From assembly GCA_918026815.1 (NCBI GenBank), contig CAKJVC010000053.1, forward strand, positions 40,545 through 104,544: a stretch of DNA of 64,000 bases, given 5' to 3'. The stretch is from Chalara sp. BL73 (lineage: Eukaryota > Ascomycota > Leotiomycetes > Helotiales). The translations under genes were made by a program, and so were the position numbers. Shown here piece after piece: positions 1 to 11,322 of the stretch; position 1 is the stretch's first letter; each line of letters starts with the position of its first letter. The notes under the pieces are model-generated. The model was not told the DNA's origin, searched no databases, and saw nothing but the letters and a program-made list of their open reading frames with translations.

Positions 1-278
1 TTTTAGGGTTCGTTTCCTGCCGCTTACCTTCATTTTACCATTTCTTTATCTTTATTCTCCAGTTATGCAAATGCAAATCAAGGTCTAGCTATACGTACAT
101 TTCAATCTGTGTGCATCCTCATATGGTCGCAAATATTCTGCAATTGTTCATTAGACTTCCATTTTACATCTTCTCTTCTAAATATGCAATCCTCTTTAAA
201 CCAAATATCGAACTTCTTATCCACACACCATATGATGCTCACACCTTTATTCTCAATGCGCACCCAAAATGAAACACT
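1..278. other. Intergenic edge, no gene seen
   Basis: Low-complexity pyrimidine-rich then A+T-rich sequence. The FAS beta remnant on the minus strand may once have continued into this stretch, but I can no longer follow its reading frame past about position 279. Confidence 0.4.
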
Positions 279-2319
279 CTACATCTTCAGAATGTAGCAA
301 CCGGTCCTCAGCGTCAGGATGGAATTCAAGGAGGCAGCCCAGTATCCATACGGATCATCGAGCTTTATTGATACCGCAATAGACGTCAACGTGACCAATC
401 TATTTCTTGCTCGTGTTGCGAAGTCCACCGCTAGCTGGGAATATGGAGGAGCAGGCCATCGTTGTTCATCACAATTGTAAAGCAGTCCGATCAAGCGGCG
501 CAAGACCTCGAGATAAGTCATCTCTGCGAGCGGGATAATGCTTGTGACGAAGCCGGGACAAAATTTGGGCTTTGGCTAGCCGTTGAGGTGGTAATGGTCT
601 CTTTGCGGGATGGTTGAAGTGTATTGAGGCTCTCTGACGGCTAGGGGTGGAGAAAATTGCTTTATTGAGGTATTTCCAGAGGTGGGTGGCCTACCTGAGG
701 TACAAATGGTATAGACTCTCCGGAGATAGCAACGATTTTTACCGCGCCGGATGCTGTTGCTTCCTCTGATATATTGGATATGCCATCTTGTCGTTGCAGT
801 TTGGAAGGCTGATATAGCGAATTGCTGTAGCTTTCAGGGAGGCGGAGGGCAGGGGAGAATAGTTCTTCCTCTTTGTCAAAATCGTCGGACACTGCACCAA
901 GATCAGAGGCTATTATAACACGGGCTTTAGGGCCTTTTGCTGCGCGTCGCTGAAGTAACGCAACCCTGCCAGGTCCGAAATCTAGAATGTGACTTGCATC
1001 TGGGAAGTCGGACATATTGGGCCAGTCGACCTGTTGCGTTAATACCATTTCAGCTAGAGCCTTCGTCATATCACGAGGCTTTTCCACCCGTAGTGCCTTT
1101 CCGCTACAGCTGTGGTACATACTAATCCGATACCGACTCGCTGAGAACAGAGCCGAGGAGTTGAGGGTTTGAATGATTCGTTTTGCGGCATCTTGCAGAT
1201 GTGGACTGTGGAACGGGGAGGAAATAGGCAGGAACCGGTATTGAATCAAAACGCCCTGTATTCCCACTTCGAGTTCCCGTAGTCGAAGGCAGAGTTCTTT
1301 TAGCGAAGCTGGCGGCCCTGATATTACCATATTATCTGGAGACCTTATCAGAGCCAAATATATACTGTCTTTTTCCGAAACCGCTCGATTAGTGTCGGTG
1401 ATGAAGCCTTGGAGGCTCTCTTGGTCGAGTCCGCGTACATTAAGCATGGGGGATGGCTGGCCTTCTCCGGCTTGTATATAATCTCTCATTTCTGCCTGAG
1501 ACTGGGAAAAGACTGGGACCGCAAAGTAGCTCTCAAGTCCGATGCGGAAGAGCAATTCCATGGCTATGGCCACAGACTTGTAGTATTCCTCCCACGATCC
1601 AGAGGAGGCAATTACAGCTGCAACAATTATGCCCTGGCTATGACCTGCCATTCCTTGCAGGCAGTCTCGCATTCCCCATGGTGTCTTGCCTACCACCCTG
1701 CAAGTAACTGTGTAATGTGCGAAACTCAATAGTCCAATGACGGGAAAGCTGAGGGGAGCCATTGATACTAGATTGGGATTCGGCATAGTCTCTGGTCTCG
1801 TCAACCACTTCTTGACCTGTAACCCCCATCGTCAAAAAAAAAGAGTTCATTGCGGGATGCGTGGATTCTTACATCAAATCCGGACTCCTCATGAAATCCT
1901 GAGGATTTTGGTGTAGAAGTGAGACTTTTCAAGGTATTTGATGCAGTATCGACAACTTCTTCAATGAGAGAACCGTAGATAGAATACAGCTGACTTAGTT
2001 CTTTCAGGCATGACAGATTGCCTGCTCCTTGGCCACCAAATATGGCGTATAGCTTCGTCTTTCCTGTCTGTGCCGCCTCTAACAACGCCGGCCTGCCAGA
2101 TACCTTCAGGGACCCAATCTTGCCAAGAGTAGTGTAATAGTCTGAAGAAGAGACATGAGTCGTGTATGATTCCGGTACAGCATTTTGGAGACACCACGCA
2201 CCTTTGAGGAATATTTGCTGCCGCGTCTCCTTTTCCATTCCATGCCCAACCGTACGAATCTCAGTCGGAGACAAGAACTGTCGCCCAAGGGTCTGAAACG
2301 CCGTTTTCAGCGTCTCCAT
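279..2319 (-). pseudogene. Fatty acid synthase beta subunit remnant (enoyl reductase region deleted)
   Basis: Exon 1 (2319-1873) and exon 2 (1816 to about 698), joined by a 56-bp intron (1872-1817), encode the N-terminal acetyl/acyltransferase part of a fungal FAS beta subunit. Visible are FGGQG near residue 92, the nucleophile elbow GHSQGI in exon 2, the conserved exon junction reading GFDVKKWLTRPE, and a late HSPHL motif. After the transferase the coding stops at 662. Coding resumes at about 555 with PLAEMTYLEVLRRLIGL, which in yeast Fas1 lies after the enoyl reductase domain. About 350 residues of enoyl reductase are therefore missing, and the dehydratase and malonyl/palmitoyl transferase domains (over 1000 residues) are absent as well. 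The frame ends at 279. No alpha subunit is nearby. A working FAS beta is about 2000 residues, so this cannot act as one. The long open transferase part suggests fairly recent decay. Origin from a primary or a secondary-metabolism FAS is not decidable here. Confidence 0.8.
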
Positions 2320-4438
2320 CGTGCCCTCTTGCCTTCCCGGATGATCTAAGAATGAAATGGCAAGTCAAATCAGTTGATAAAACACTCTCTCATCACCTCT
2401 CAGACTCGTCGCAAGGAGCTGCTCCAAAAATGCTTCAACATGCGGAAACAAGGCACGTCTCTCCTTTGTAGATAGTTTTATTACTACGTGGCATCATGAT
2501 ACGTGATCTCAAGGCCAATCTTGGAGTGAGAGCAAGATGTTTGAGAGTTGGAAGTCAGGCTGAGGCGAGGGGATGGAACGGTATGTGATTTAGGGCGATA
2601 GCGACGTGTCGCCTAGGGTCGGTGTGGTTACATGTATTGACGCCGATCTGGTTGATCCCGCGTAACTGAAGATTGAGGCTGCTTCCGAGTACTCGACTTC
2701 TGGGGGCGATGTTGAGGCTGTCATCTTTGTATTAATATGCTTTTTTTTTGGAGGATCGATGGGGTGGCAGCCTCTAAGCTGTCTCCGGCGTGTGAAAGTC
2801 TTCAGAATTGCTGGTTGAAAGTTAAGTCTCGATACTTCTAAGTTACCGGTGATATTCTAACACATCCAGTACTCCCATGGGATAGCACAGGAAAGCACAG
2901 GAAGGTAGAGCACTTGACCAAGCTGAAGTCAGGACAATTTTGTGTTCCGGACCTTGCTTAAAATACTTAAAGTGGAAGATCTATCACAAACGCATTCCTC
3001 TGACGAAACAATCTAGTGTCTGTTTATACTGAAGCTTTCGCACTTGAAATCGATGAGCTGGGCTATTACTCGATCCAAATTCACGGCTGTGGTACGTTAC
3101 ACGGTCCACCATCCTCAATTTTATAAAGGTTATCGCTTAGATCAAGGGGCAGACTTAACTTTATCTAGTTAGTTCGGGTTGGGCGTTGTATGCTGTGATA
3201 TGATTTGGAGATAGGTAGCGGTCTTGTGGTTATACCACGTGGTCTTTCCGGTAAAGGTGAGCCATGTCTCGGTGATAGCAAGGAACTGTCTGAGATGATG
3301 CAAATTTATGTTGCTGACATTGCAAGACAGAGAGAACCAAAGCTCGATCCCATCTATTTTGAAGGCCAATTTCTATCCTGTACACATATTTATACTTCAG
3401 GGCCATTACAAATAGTAAGAAGGGCTTATATATATTTGTGACCATTGTCTGGACCTGTCACTCTCAGGTGCTATACACATGTAAGGGTCTTACAAAAACG
3501 CGCAAATCGGCACACTATTGCAATTTCTCAACGCAGTGGTTCACTCCCTTCTGAATTTTGATTTGATGTTAAAAAGTAAAGCAAGTCTGCGAAACCCAGT
3601 TTAGTGCAACACGCGAGAGTTTCATAATGTTACATATGCCACGTCCACAATGTGCGACATAAATATATCAGGTCATGTGTTGTAAAATTCTCAGAAGCTT
3701 TCTTACTTCTCCGAGCTTCGTTTCTTTCTAATTATATTGCTCTCTTATTTGCTTACTCATAGTACCCATAGATTACCACAGCCAATAGATACATACTCGG
3801 TTCCTGTGTGCGTAGTTGGAATAACTATCTCAGCTGACGTGAGCTCGCTCAGCCCGGAATCTCATCACTTGTGAGTAACGTGGTGTTTTGTTGGTAAGAC
3901 CAACCGAGAAAGCCGCGGCTGATCCATGTCTACTGTATTTATCAAGCAACCATACAAAAGCCTCATCGTTATTAACCGGCATATTTGCACGCGCTTTGCC
4001 CTTACTCTGAATTACTTTTCTCCACTTATATTTCGAGCCTCAGGGGCTTTTCAAACTAAATTTCTGAGCTAACCCGTACCAAAATGATCGGGTAATGATT
4101 GTCGATACCTACTTCTAAGCATCAAGTACGTCAAATGAGTTGTACAAGCTGCTTACAAGTGCAACCAAATGGCCATTCTCGGCGTGAAATGATTGGAGAT
4201 GGTACTTCTTGTGTCCCCCGAGAGACAGATATGCTGGACGTTGCTTCACCTTGACGCTAACATGAGGCGTAGTAATGATGAAAATTATTAGGGAGATCCG
4301 TTCCAACCTAAGTCTTTTGCTCATTGGATGCTAAAAAAAAGTTGTTGGAAAGTGCCATCACGCTGGTGCAGAAGCAGGTGAACTGCAAAACCATACCAGA
4401 AGAGAACATCTAACATTCCAAAAAGACAGAGACACACA
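2320..4438. other. Intergenic, no supported gene
   Basis: About 2.1 kb with only short unsupported open frames on both strands. It includes the upstream region of the SLATT-type gene that starts at 4439. Base composition is mixed and no transposase, reverse transcriptase or tRNA-like structure is recognisable. Confidence 0.4.
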
Positions 4439-5113
4439 ATGCCGGAAAAAGTAGTACCTCACAAGGGTGGATCAGTGAAGCCAGCGAAGGATGACGTGCA
4501 CCCAAACCCAAAGGCTTCAGAGCAAATTAATGGAACTACACATCTTTACGCCGTCAGGACAATCAATGAATCAGAGCAGATCAGGCTCTGCAAAGCGCTT
4601 GGAGTCCTCTCACCTGACGAAGAAAAACTTTCTCCCATACTTTCCCTGAAAACTCTGCCTGACGGGCTCTATAAATCTATCCTCGTCTCTCGCCGGCGCA
4701 GCGAACGCAACTACTATGTCTGCACCCTGGTATACAGTACCTGCGTCGTCCTACAGGTGATTCTCGGAGCTGTTCTTACTGCGCTGGGCGCCTCCTCCAC
4801 TGCCATTGCTTCTGGCATTCCCATAACCGTGCTCGCCGCCGCAAATACCGTCAATGCCGGCATAATTGCCCTCTTACACAACTCTGGATTGCCTGGGAGA
4901 TTCAGGAATGACTGGAACGAGTTTAGAAAAGTAGAGATGCATGTTGTGGAGCTAGCGCACTCGGGAGTTTTGAGGGAGAGCGCAGGCATCGCCGAGGTGA
5001 TCGAAGGGTGTTGGGCCATGTACAGGGACGCGTCTGATACGGTGTTGGGGAATAAACCGGCGAGTTATATCGGGACGCCTCCAGCTGCGACGACGAATGA
5101 GAACGGACAGTAG
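4439..5113 (+). CDS. SLATT-type two-transmembrane protein (SMODS/SLOG-associating fungal family)
   Basis: Single-exon gene of 224 residues. After a polar N-terminal tail comes a conserved LYKSILVSRRRSERNYY segment (about residues 80-96). Two hydrophobic helices follow: about 97-118, containing LQVILGAVLTALGAS, and about 123-148, containing ITVLAAANTVNAGIIALL. Next comes NSGLPGRFRNDWNEFRKVE, an amphipathic cytosolic helix. This order (Arg-rich pre-helix, two TMs, GLP.R.R, charged helix) is the signature of the fungal SLATT domain. In bacteria SLATT proteins are predicted pore-forming effectors coupled to nucleotide-second-messenger systems. The role of the fungal branch is largely uncharacterised. 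I see no SMODS or SLOG partner next door; the neighbour is a methyltransferase. Membership is well supported by the pattern, function is not. Confidence 0.72.
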   Translation: MPEKVVPHKGGSVKPAKDDVHPNPKASEQINGTTHLYAVRTINESEQIRLCKALGVLSPDEEKLSPILSLKTLPDGLYKSILVSRRRSERNYYVCTLVYSTCVVLQVILGAVLTALGASSTAIASGIPITVLAAANTVNAGIIALLHNSGLPGRFRNDWNEFRKVEMHVVELAHSGVLRESAGIAEVIEGCWAMYRDASDTVLGNKPASYIGTPPAATTNENGQ

Positions 5114-5368
5114 CGTTGTGCTCGGCTGTTTGAGTTGAGCTTTGAAGCCACAAGTAGATTTGGCAGGAGTGGAGCTCGCTGTTTAGAAAGTTGAAGATGA
5201 CTGATTATGAAGTCGGCTGTCTCGTAGATTTAATTGCAATTTTGGGCTATATTAGTTTTCATTTCTATAAGATTTCTATTGTTATTTTAAATCCTTTTCG
5301 CTAGAAATACATGTCTATTCAAAGTCAGTTTACACAGTGTCAAAACCCTCACACAATGTCCAATTAAC

Positions 5369-6460
5369 TTACAGTACGGTGTAGAAACCTCTCTTCTCGG
5401 GCTCCTCCAGTAATTCCCTCTTGGCTTCCTTCTCTAACACATCCCACTCCGTCTCAGTCAAGGACGAGCTCTGATCCGCTCTCAACCTCTGGCCCATTCC
5501 ATCCACGAGCCCAGCCATATCACGAGCATAATCCCCACCCACCCAGCTCTCCTCGTTCCCCTCCCTGTACAACTTCATTTTCACCGGTTGGTCCTCCACC
5601 TCCGCAAATCCGGCCTCACGCAGCTGCAATGGTAAGTCCAGCGCGGCATCCCACTTGATTCTGTGGGCAGCCATATACCTCTGCGCCATTTGGAACCAGC
5701 GAATCGCAGCGCTTGTTTCGCCTGTGCTCCCATCCTCAGCATTCATTTCCATGAGGCCCTCAAAGAGCTCGAGCCTGCCACCGGAAACCAGGTTCTGGAA
5801 CGCCTTTCGCAGCAATGCTGGCCAGTCGCTGACCGCGGCCATGAGCATGCGCATATAGATGAAATCATATCGGGCAAGGGAAGAATCTTCGGAATCTGCT
5901 TTCAATAAAGTTGAGTCATTACCTGCAGCCACGAGGCCATCCCATTCCCCGAAAAAGTCAGCTTTAACGAAGGTGCAATTATCTGGTACATTTTCGTCCT
6001 CGACAAAGCGTTCGGACGGTGGATTAAGGTCGATCCCCACAACGCGGGAAGTCGCGTGTGCACGGGCGAAGGCACGGGTCCAGATTCCAGTGCCACAACC
6101 CACATCTAGGGTACGTGGGGGCGAGAAGTTAGCGGGGAATGGCGTTCGATAAAGGCCACCAATGCGTGACGTAAAGATGGCGTGTTGGCCATCTAATGTG
6201 TTGAAAGAGTGAGTATAATGCGGTTGGGAGAAAGAAGCGAGGAGTGGAGCGGATGGCAATACCTAGACGGTTGGTTTCTACTTTTGACTGGGACATTCAG
6301 AGTTAGCATGAACGAAGTCTTCGGGGATAGCGGATCTAATTACCTTGCCCGGTAATGGGTATGCTCTCTGCTTCTCCTCCCTGGTTGGGTATTGCTGATT
6401 AGCGAAGCTAATTCCAAAATATGGCGAGTCATGTGTCAGAAAAACTTACTCAAGAGCCAT
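5369..6460 (-). CDS. SAM-dependent methyltransferase (LaeA/UMTA-like class I fold)
   Basis: Four exons joined by hand: 6460-6450 (ATG), a second exon ending in PLPGK, 6287-6263, and 6192-5369, giving about 307 residues. The last intron (6262-6193) restores the conserved reading VETNRLDGQHAIFTSRIGGLY, so the open frame upstream of 6192 is intronic. Motif I is LDVGCGTGIW. It is followed by VVGIDLNPP (acidic SAM-ribose residue), a DFIYMRML stretch and a GGRLELFEG strand, which is the order of class I methyltransferases of the fungal UMTA/LaeA-like type. Such proteins in clusters methylate small molecules or act as regulators; which applies is unknown. The gene lies about 0.8 kb from the divergently transcribed GMC oxidoreductase and shares its promoter interval. 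The first 11-nt exon is the least certain part: an alternative open segment just upstream (about 6540-6460) also looks protein-like. Confidence 0.75.
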
Positions 6461-6630
6461 AATGTTCTCCGAAGCTCTTCTTAAGCAGCGCCTCGTATTT
6501 AGCGTTGTTGCGTTCTAGAAAGGGCTTGTAGCTCTACCAGACAGATTTGGGGTTTATACCACTTCTGATAGTGTTTCACTTTTATCTCTCGGAAGGAATC
6601 AGGATGTAACCTTATATATCAACATAGAAT

Positions 6631-6641
6631 GCCTGCAGGCG
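6631..6641. promoter_or_regulatory. Palindrome GCCTGCAGGC(G) upstream of methyltransferase
   Basis: A perfect 10-bp palindrome about 170 bp upstream of the methyltransferase start codon. The same core recurs as a 12-bp palindrome at 12262-12273, about 156 bp upstream of the rhodopsin-like gene. This is a possible binding site for a dimeric regulator; the functional role is inference only. Confidence 0.3.
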
Positions 6642-6967
6642 ACACTAATGGGACCCATAAAACAAATGCCAGCTTCCTAATTCGCCGTCCCGGTTACGGC
6701 CAATATTTCCGACTATGTATCATTCACATCCTGGACAATAAAAGCAGCAATGCCAATAAAATTAGCTTTGTAGACATTTCTAGGATTCTGAATTAGACAT
6801 GTATTGATTGTATTTTGATGGGATAGTCATTATGCAAAGCTATATGTAAATTATAGAATTAGAAGAAACATTTCCGTAATTCCATAATTCCATTGTACAG
6901 AGTCACGGGCTTAATACAACAAAAGTATAATCAAGTATCCCTAATAATAGTGATGTATATGCGTTAT

Positions 6968-6989
6968 ATGCAGGTGAGATCACCTGCAT
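6968..6989. promoter_or_regulatory. 22-bp inverted repeat with E-box-like cores, bidirectional promoter
   Basis: Two 10-bp arms, ATGCAGGTGA and TCACCTGCAT, are exact reverse complements around a 2-bp spacer. A third CACCTGCAT half-site follows at 6991-6999. CACCTG/CAGGTG are CANNTG E-box cores. The element sits between the divergent methyltransferase (start 6460) and GMC oxidoreductase (start 7257), 270-290 bp from the GMC start codon. This position suits a cluster-specific transcription factor site. No such factor is encoded in the neighbourhood. Confidence 0.45.
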
Positions 6990-7256
6990 CCACCTGCATG
7001 TGGGTACTCATGTAAGTATTGGAAAAGAGCCAATTAATTATACAATAGCTAGGCAACTTACCAATCAGTGCTCCCATGCTACCATTCCTACTAGCCTTTC
7101 CACGTTTTCGCCACGTTTCCCACGTGCTGCATGCTGCTACCTTTATCTTAATTTTTAGTTTCTGGGACGTCTATAGATTAACTCAATATCCGCCGGTTGC
7201 TGCTGACCAGAGTACACCAAGAGTCTTCATCTTGACATTCACCATATAACTCTGAT

Positions 7257-9295
7257 ATGAAGTTCATTTCCTCAGTCGCAGTTGCGGCGACTGTACTCGC
7301 TTCAACTATAACCGCCTTGGTTCCTCGCGAGAAATACCGACGTGATACTTCATATCAAGAGACTCTCACAAGTCAGAGTCTTATTGGGGATCACTTCGGT
7401 GCACCTGGTTTCCCAAAGACATTTGACTATGTAATTGTTGGCGGTGGAACTGCAGGAAACACATTGGCTAGGCGGCTTGCAGCAAACCCGAAGTTCAGTG
7501 TAGCCTTGATTGAGGCTGGTGGCTTCTATGAGACGGATAATGGGAATTTGACAGAGATCCCAGCTAATGCAGTCTACTTCATAGACGCGCAGCCTGTCAT
7601 ACGGAATAACCTGATTGACTGGTATCAGTTCACAACGCCTCAAGCTGTCAGTATATACTCGAGACAATTTTCTGTCGTGCCTTGAAAGAGGTAGATTTCT
7701 ATCACAGAACGCATGTGCTGACGGTTTTTCATGATATCTAGGGCTTTGGAGGACGCTCAGTACACTACACCTCTGGAAAAACACTGGGAGGTGGTAGTGC
7801 AAGGAACTTCCTCTGGTACATGAGAAGTGCTGCAGGCGCCTATCAAAAATGGGCAGATGCTGTGGGTGACACAGCATATACCTTTGAAAGCTTAAAACCT
7901 TTCTTCCAGAAGTCCGTCCACTTCAACGCACCACAAAATTCGAGACGGCCTGCAAACGCCTCGGCCGTGACCAACACAACAGCCTTTAGTAGTTCTGGAG
8001 GGCCACTTCAGGTCTCATATCCATACTGGGTGAATGCAATCTCATCCTGGTTCCAGAACTCGTTGCAAACTTTAGGCCTTAACGCAGTTAAAGGCTTCAC
8101 TGATGGCAACATCCTCGGTTATGCATATATCTCGCAAACAAGCACAACCAACCAAGTGCGCAGCACATCCGAGTCTTCCTTTCTGCGGGAAGCCCTCCAA
8201 GAAACAAAAAATCTCTATATCTACAAGTCAACCACCGCCTCCAACATTGTGTTTAGCGGCACCAAGGCCACCGGTGTGACAGTCAATACTGCTGGGCAAG
8301 CCTACACCCTCTCCGCCAACAAGGAAGTCATTGTTTCGGCAGGCGCTTTCCGTTCCCCTCAACTCCTCTTGGTCTCTGGAATTGGCCCCTCTGCCACCCT
8401 TAGCGCCAATGGCATCACTCCTGTGAATACTCTCGCTGGCGTTGGCCAGAACCTGTGGGACCACATAGTCTTCGGTCCCGCGTATGCCGTTGGCCTCACC
8501 ACGCACTCTCAGCTGTTAAGCAACCCTTCCTTTGCCGCCACGCAGGTAGACTTGTACAACAATGCCCGCACAGGCATGTTTACCAATGTTGGCGGAGATT
8601 TTGTGGCTTTTGAGAAATTACCCTCCGGCGCCGTCAGCAATTCTACGCGCGCCGCGCTCGACACAACTTTTGGCGCTGACTGGCCTGATGTTGAGCTCTT
8701 GCCCTTCGACCTCAATCTAGTCTCGCTGACACCCGACGGCCGTAATTACGTCTCTTCACTTGCCGGTCTTATGTCCCCATTCTCCCGCGGCAACGTGACC
8801 ATTAACAGCACGGACACGGCCGTAAATCCTATCGTAGATACAAACTGGCTTGCGGATCCCCGCGACCAGGAAGTCGCCATCGCAGCATTCAAACGCGCCC
8901 GGGCGGTGTTCCAAACCCCCGAGATTCAGAAAGTCATTGTTGGCGGTGGAGAGTTCGCACCGGGAAGTGAGGTCACTAGTGACGCGGCTATTCTTGAGGT
9001 AATTAAGCAAAGCGCTACCACGATAAGCCACGCAGCAGGGACGTGCAAGATGGGGAAGGCGGACGATCCGTTAGCTGTAGTGGACAGCCATGCCAGAGTG
9101 TTCGGCGTGACTGGTTTGAGAGTTGTGGATGCGAGTACGTTTCCACTACTGCCGCCAGGACATCCACAGGCTACTGTTTGTAAGTGATTTCTGAGATGAT
9201 GTGAAGTGACTGAGATGGATAAAATACTAATTTGTGGCATCATTTCAGATGCTTTGGCGGAGAAGATCGCAGCAGACATTCTATCGGGAAATTAA
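7257..9295 (+). CDS. Secreted GMC (FAD) oxidoreductase
   Basis: Three exons (7257-7646, 7742-9179, 9249-9295) give about 624 residues, a normal GMC length. Residues 1-20 form a signal peptide. The FAD-binding start FDYVIVGGGTAGNTLARRL begins near residue 58, with the second acidic anchor in ALIEAGG. The first splice restores TTPQAGFGGRSVHYTSGKTLGGGSA, the GMC signature. The C-terminus has both active-site positions: His in SHAAGTCKMG, and His in GHPQATVYALAEK, completed by the tiny last exon. The family oxidises alcohols, sugars or cyclising intermediates with flavin; the substrate here is unknown. It lies head-to-head with the methyltransferase and convergent with the terpene cyclase, so a tailoring role in terpenoid synthesis is plausible. 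A lignocellulose-active (AA3) role is the alternative. The first donor (GTCAGT) is non-consensus but is required by the frame. Confidence 0.85.
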
Positions 9296-9671
9296 GAATG
9301 TAAGAAGCTTGGAAGAAAGGAGTAGAAAAAATATTAAAAAGGTGGATAAAGCCGGCGCGGTAAACTTTCATCCTATCTAATTAACGGGCATTTTTAGATC
9401 CCATTTGTTCTTTGACAATCCTGTCATTTTACTTTGAAGGAAATAGTCGCATTGGTCATGATAAATCTAATGTAAATATTCTCAATTCAACAGTACAAAA
9501 ATCTACCAAGGTGACTAGCTGGCTAACGGCCATCTATGCTCTATAATCACAATTCTTTATATCTTGCACTTTCTTAGACAATACAAAACCACAAAACGTT
9601 GTATCTGAAGAAATATGTGTTCAAATGATGAAAAAGATTCCATAGTCCTCAAACTCGCGTATTCATTTGCT

Positions 9672-11322
9672 CTATATCATACTTGCAGGCTGCTTGCCCA
9701 GCACCAGCGTAATCGTGTCCAGATGCAGGTCCTGGTGTACTCCGTATCGGCCAGTAGACATACTATATTCAGGCGCGTAAAGTAAGCAAATAGCGCTCAA
9801 ATCTTCAAGGGTAAGATAAAGAGGAAATAGTGGAGTGCAGATTGCGCTTAGAGGCGGCCAAGGAAAATCTTACCTCCAAGCTAGATTACCTGTACAATAG
9901 TATTTGCACCCCATCACAAACTCCTCTAACGCCTTTTTCGTCGCTTTGTCTTCTCCCGTGAACCGTGTCAAGAGGCGCTGCGCTGTGGCATCAAAGTCTC
10001 GGATTGTATAGTGGATTGTATCCATCACATATGAGACTGCCTTTTGTGTTGATCCAAGCTGCGTGAAGAGAATTGGGATTAAACTTTCGGCAGACCCTTG
10101 GTCCTAGAGTGGAGGAAGATTAGTAGAGTTTGCAGTATTTTGGGGGGTTTCCCGACGAGACGTACAATTTCTTTCTTGACGGAAAGGAGATCGTTGACGC
10201 TGGGAATGTTAGCACCTTTCAGTCACGAATGTGGTAGACAGCGAGGCAAATGGAGGGTCTCTTACTTGCAGATATTAACGTTGGTAAGGTCCCACAGCGA
10301 TTCGAAGTCTTTGTCATTTATGATATTTGATGGGAGGTCGGTACCATTGCAGTACCTGTAAGGGAATCTTAGCAGAGACAAAATACTATGGTAAGGTACC
10401 TACTCATTGACCGCAAGCACAACTCGCACCGCGCTGGTACCCAGACGGTACTCTGCGAATTCCTCGACAGTGACCAAATTCTCCTTAAGCCTTAGTCGCT
10501 GTTCTACTTCAGAGGTATTCATAAAGAAAATGAACTCCTGCATGAATCGCTTCCTTTGCTCTATGTATATCCCATTAGCGAAAATATCCCGTGCTCGAAG
10601 ATATCTGGTATGTTACCAACACTATAGGAACCCCGTAGAGCATCTCCAATATAATCAAAACTATTGATTATTTCGTTATTGCTGGTGAGCAGCTTCTCCG
10701 ACCCATCAAGGCCCAATCTATTTGATACGAACTTGAGGGTCTCCGCACGGTACCTCTGACCAAGCTCGAAGCTGCCCGCGATGCTTCCAACGTCTGAGTC
10801 AAGCTCTGCCAATTGTTATCAGTATAAATATATAGTTGTGTTTACTGAGGAAGAGAGACCGTCATCCCACATAAATAACTGATTCTGATGTTAGCAAAGC
10901 AGCGAAGCTCTGGAAAGCGGTTCGGCACTTACCCACAAAGATACATATGTAGCAACGAGAAGTCTTTCATAGCTCGCACATGGCCACCAAGTTGCCCCGA
11001 AGAGCCCATAATCGCCGGCCTTGAGCTTGTGTAGTTTGGGGTGATTTGGAAAACGACTTTTTTCAAGGCAGGTTAGTTTCGGTAACAACTTTTGACATCT
11101 GTCTAGACTATTCTGAATTACCTACCTTTGTAACATGAGATTCACATTTTTACGAGCGCGGTCAACATGAACATTTGTTTTAAAAGGCCATGCCTTGAAG
11201 GCAGAGTTGAGTCCATCAATTTTCAGGGTTGTGTTCTGTAATTCGGCCAGAACACGCTGACGATTCTTTTGCTTCAAAGCAAGGTCATGGCGAGATAACG
11301 GCACTGCTGTAATGGCAACCAT
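9672..11322 (-). CDS. Class I terpene cyclase (sesquiterpene synthase type)
   Basis: At least seven exons, spliced by hand, give an uninterrupted protein of about 390 residues, close to the roughly 400 usual for fungal sesquiterpene cyclases. The aspartate-rich motif DDELD (about 126-130) is created by splicing two exons (LFMWDD + ELDSD). An Arg in YRLGTSAV (about 229) sits 46 residues before the NSE metal motif NDLLSVKKE (about 275-283), the standard pyrophosphate-sensor spacing. WSMSTGRYG (about 360-368) supplies the terminal Arg-Tyr pair. Earlier landmarks are FKAWPFKTNV and GLFGATWWPCASYERL, which resemble fungal cyclases of the presilphiperfolanol-synthase kind more than trichodiene or aristolochene synthases. 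The predicted reaction is Mg-dependent ionisation and cyclisation of farnesyl diphosphate in the cytosol; the product is unknown. All catalytic residues are intact. The gene is convergent with the GMC oxidoreductase (about 375 bp between stops). Confidence 0.9.

Noticed and set aside
6193..6262. Continuous open frame extending the methyltransferase N-terminus
   Set aside because: It starts at a TTG and is bounded by GT and AG. Removing these 70 bp joins VETNRL to DGQHAIFT, the conserved methyltransferase reading, so it is an intron.
7350..7877. 175-codon minus-strand frame over the GMC gene start
   Set aside because: Antisense shadow; the plus strand encodes a signal peptide and the FAD-binding motif.
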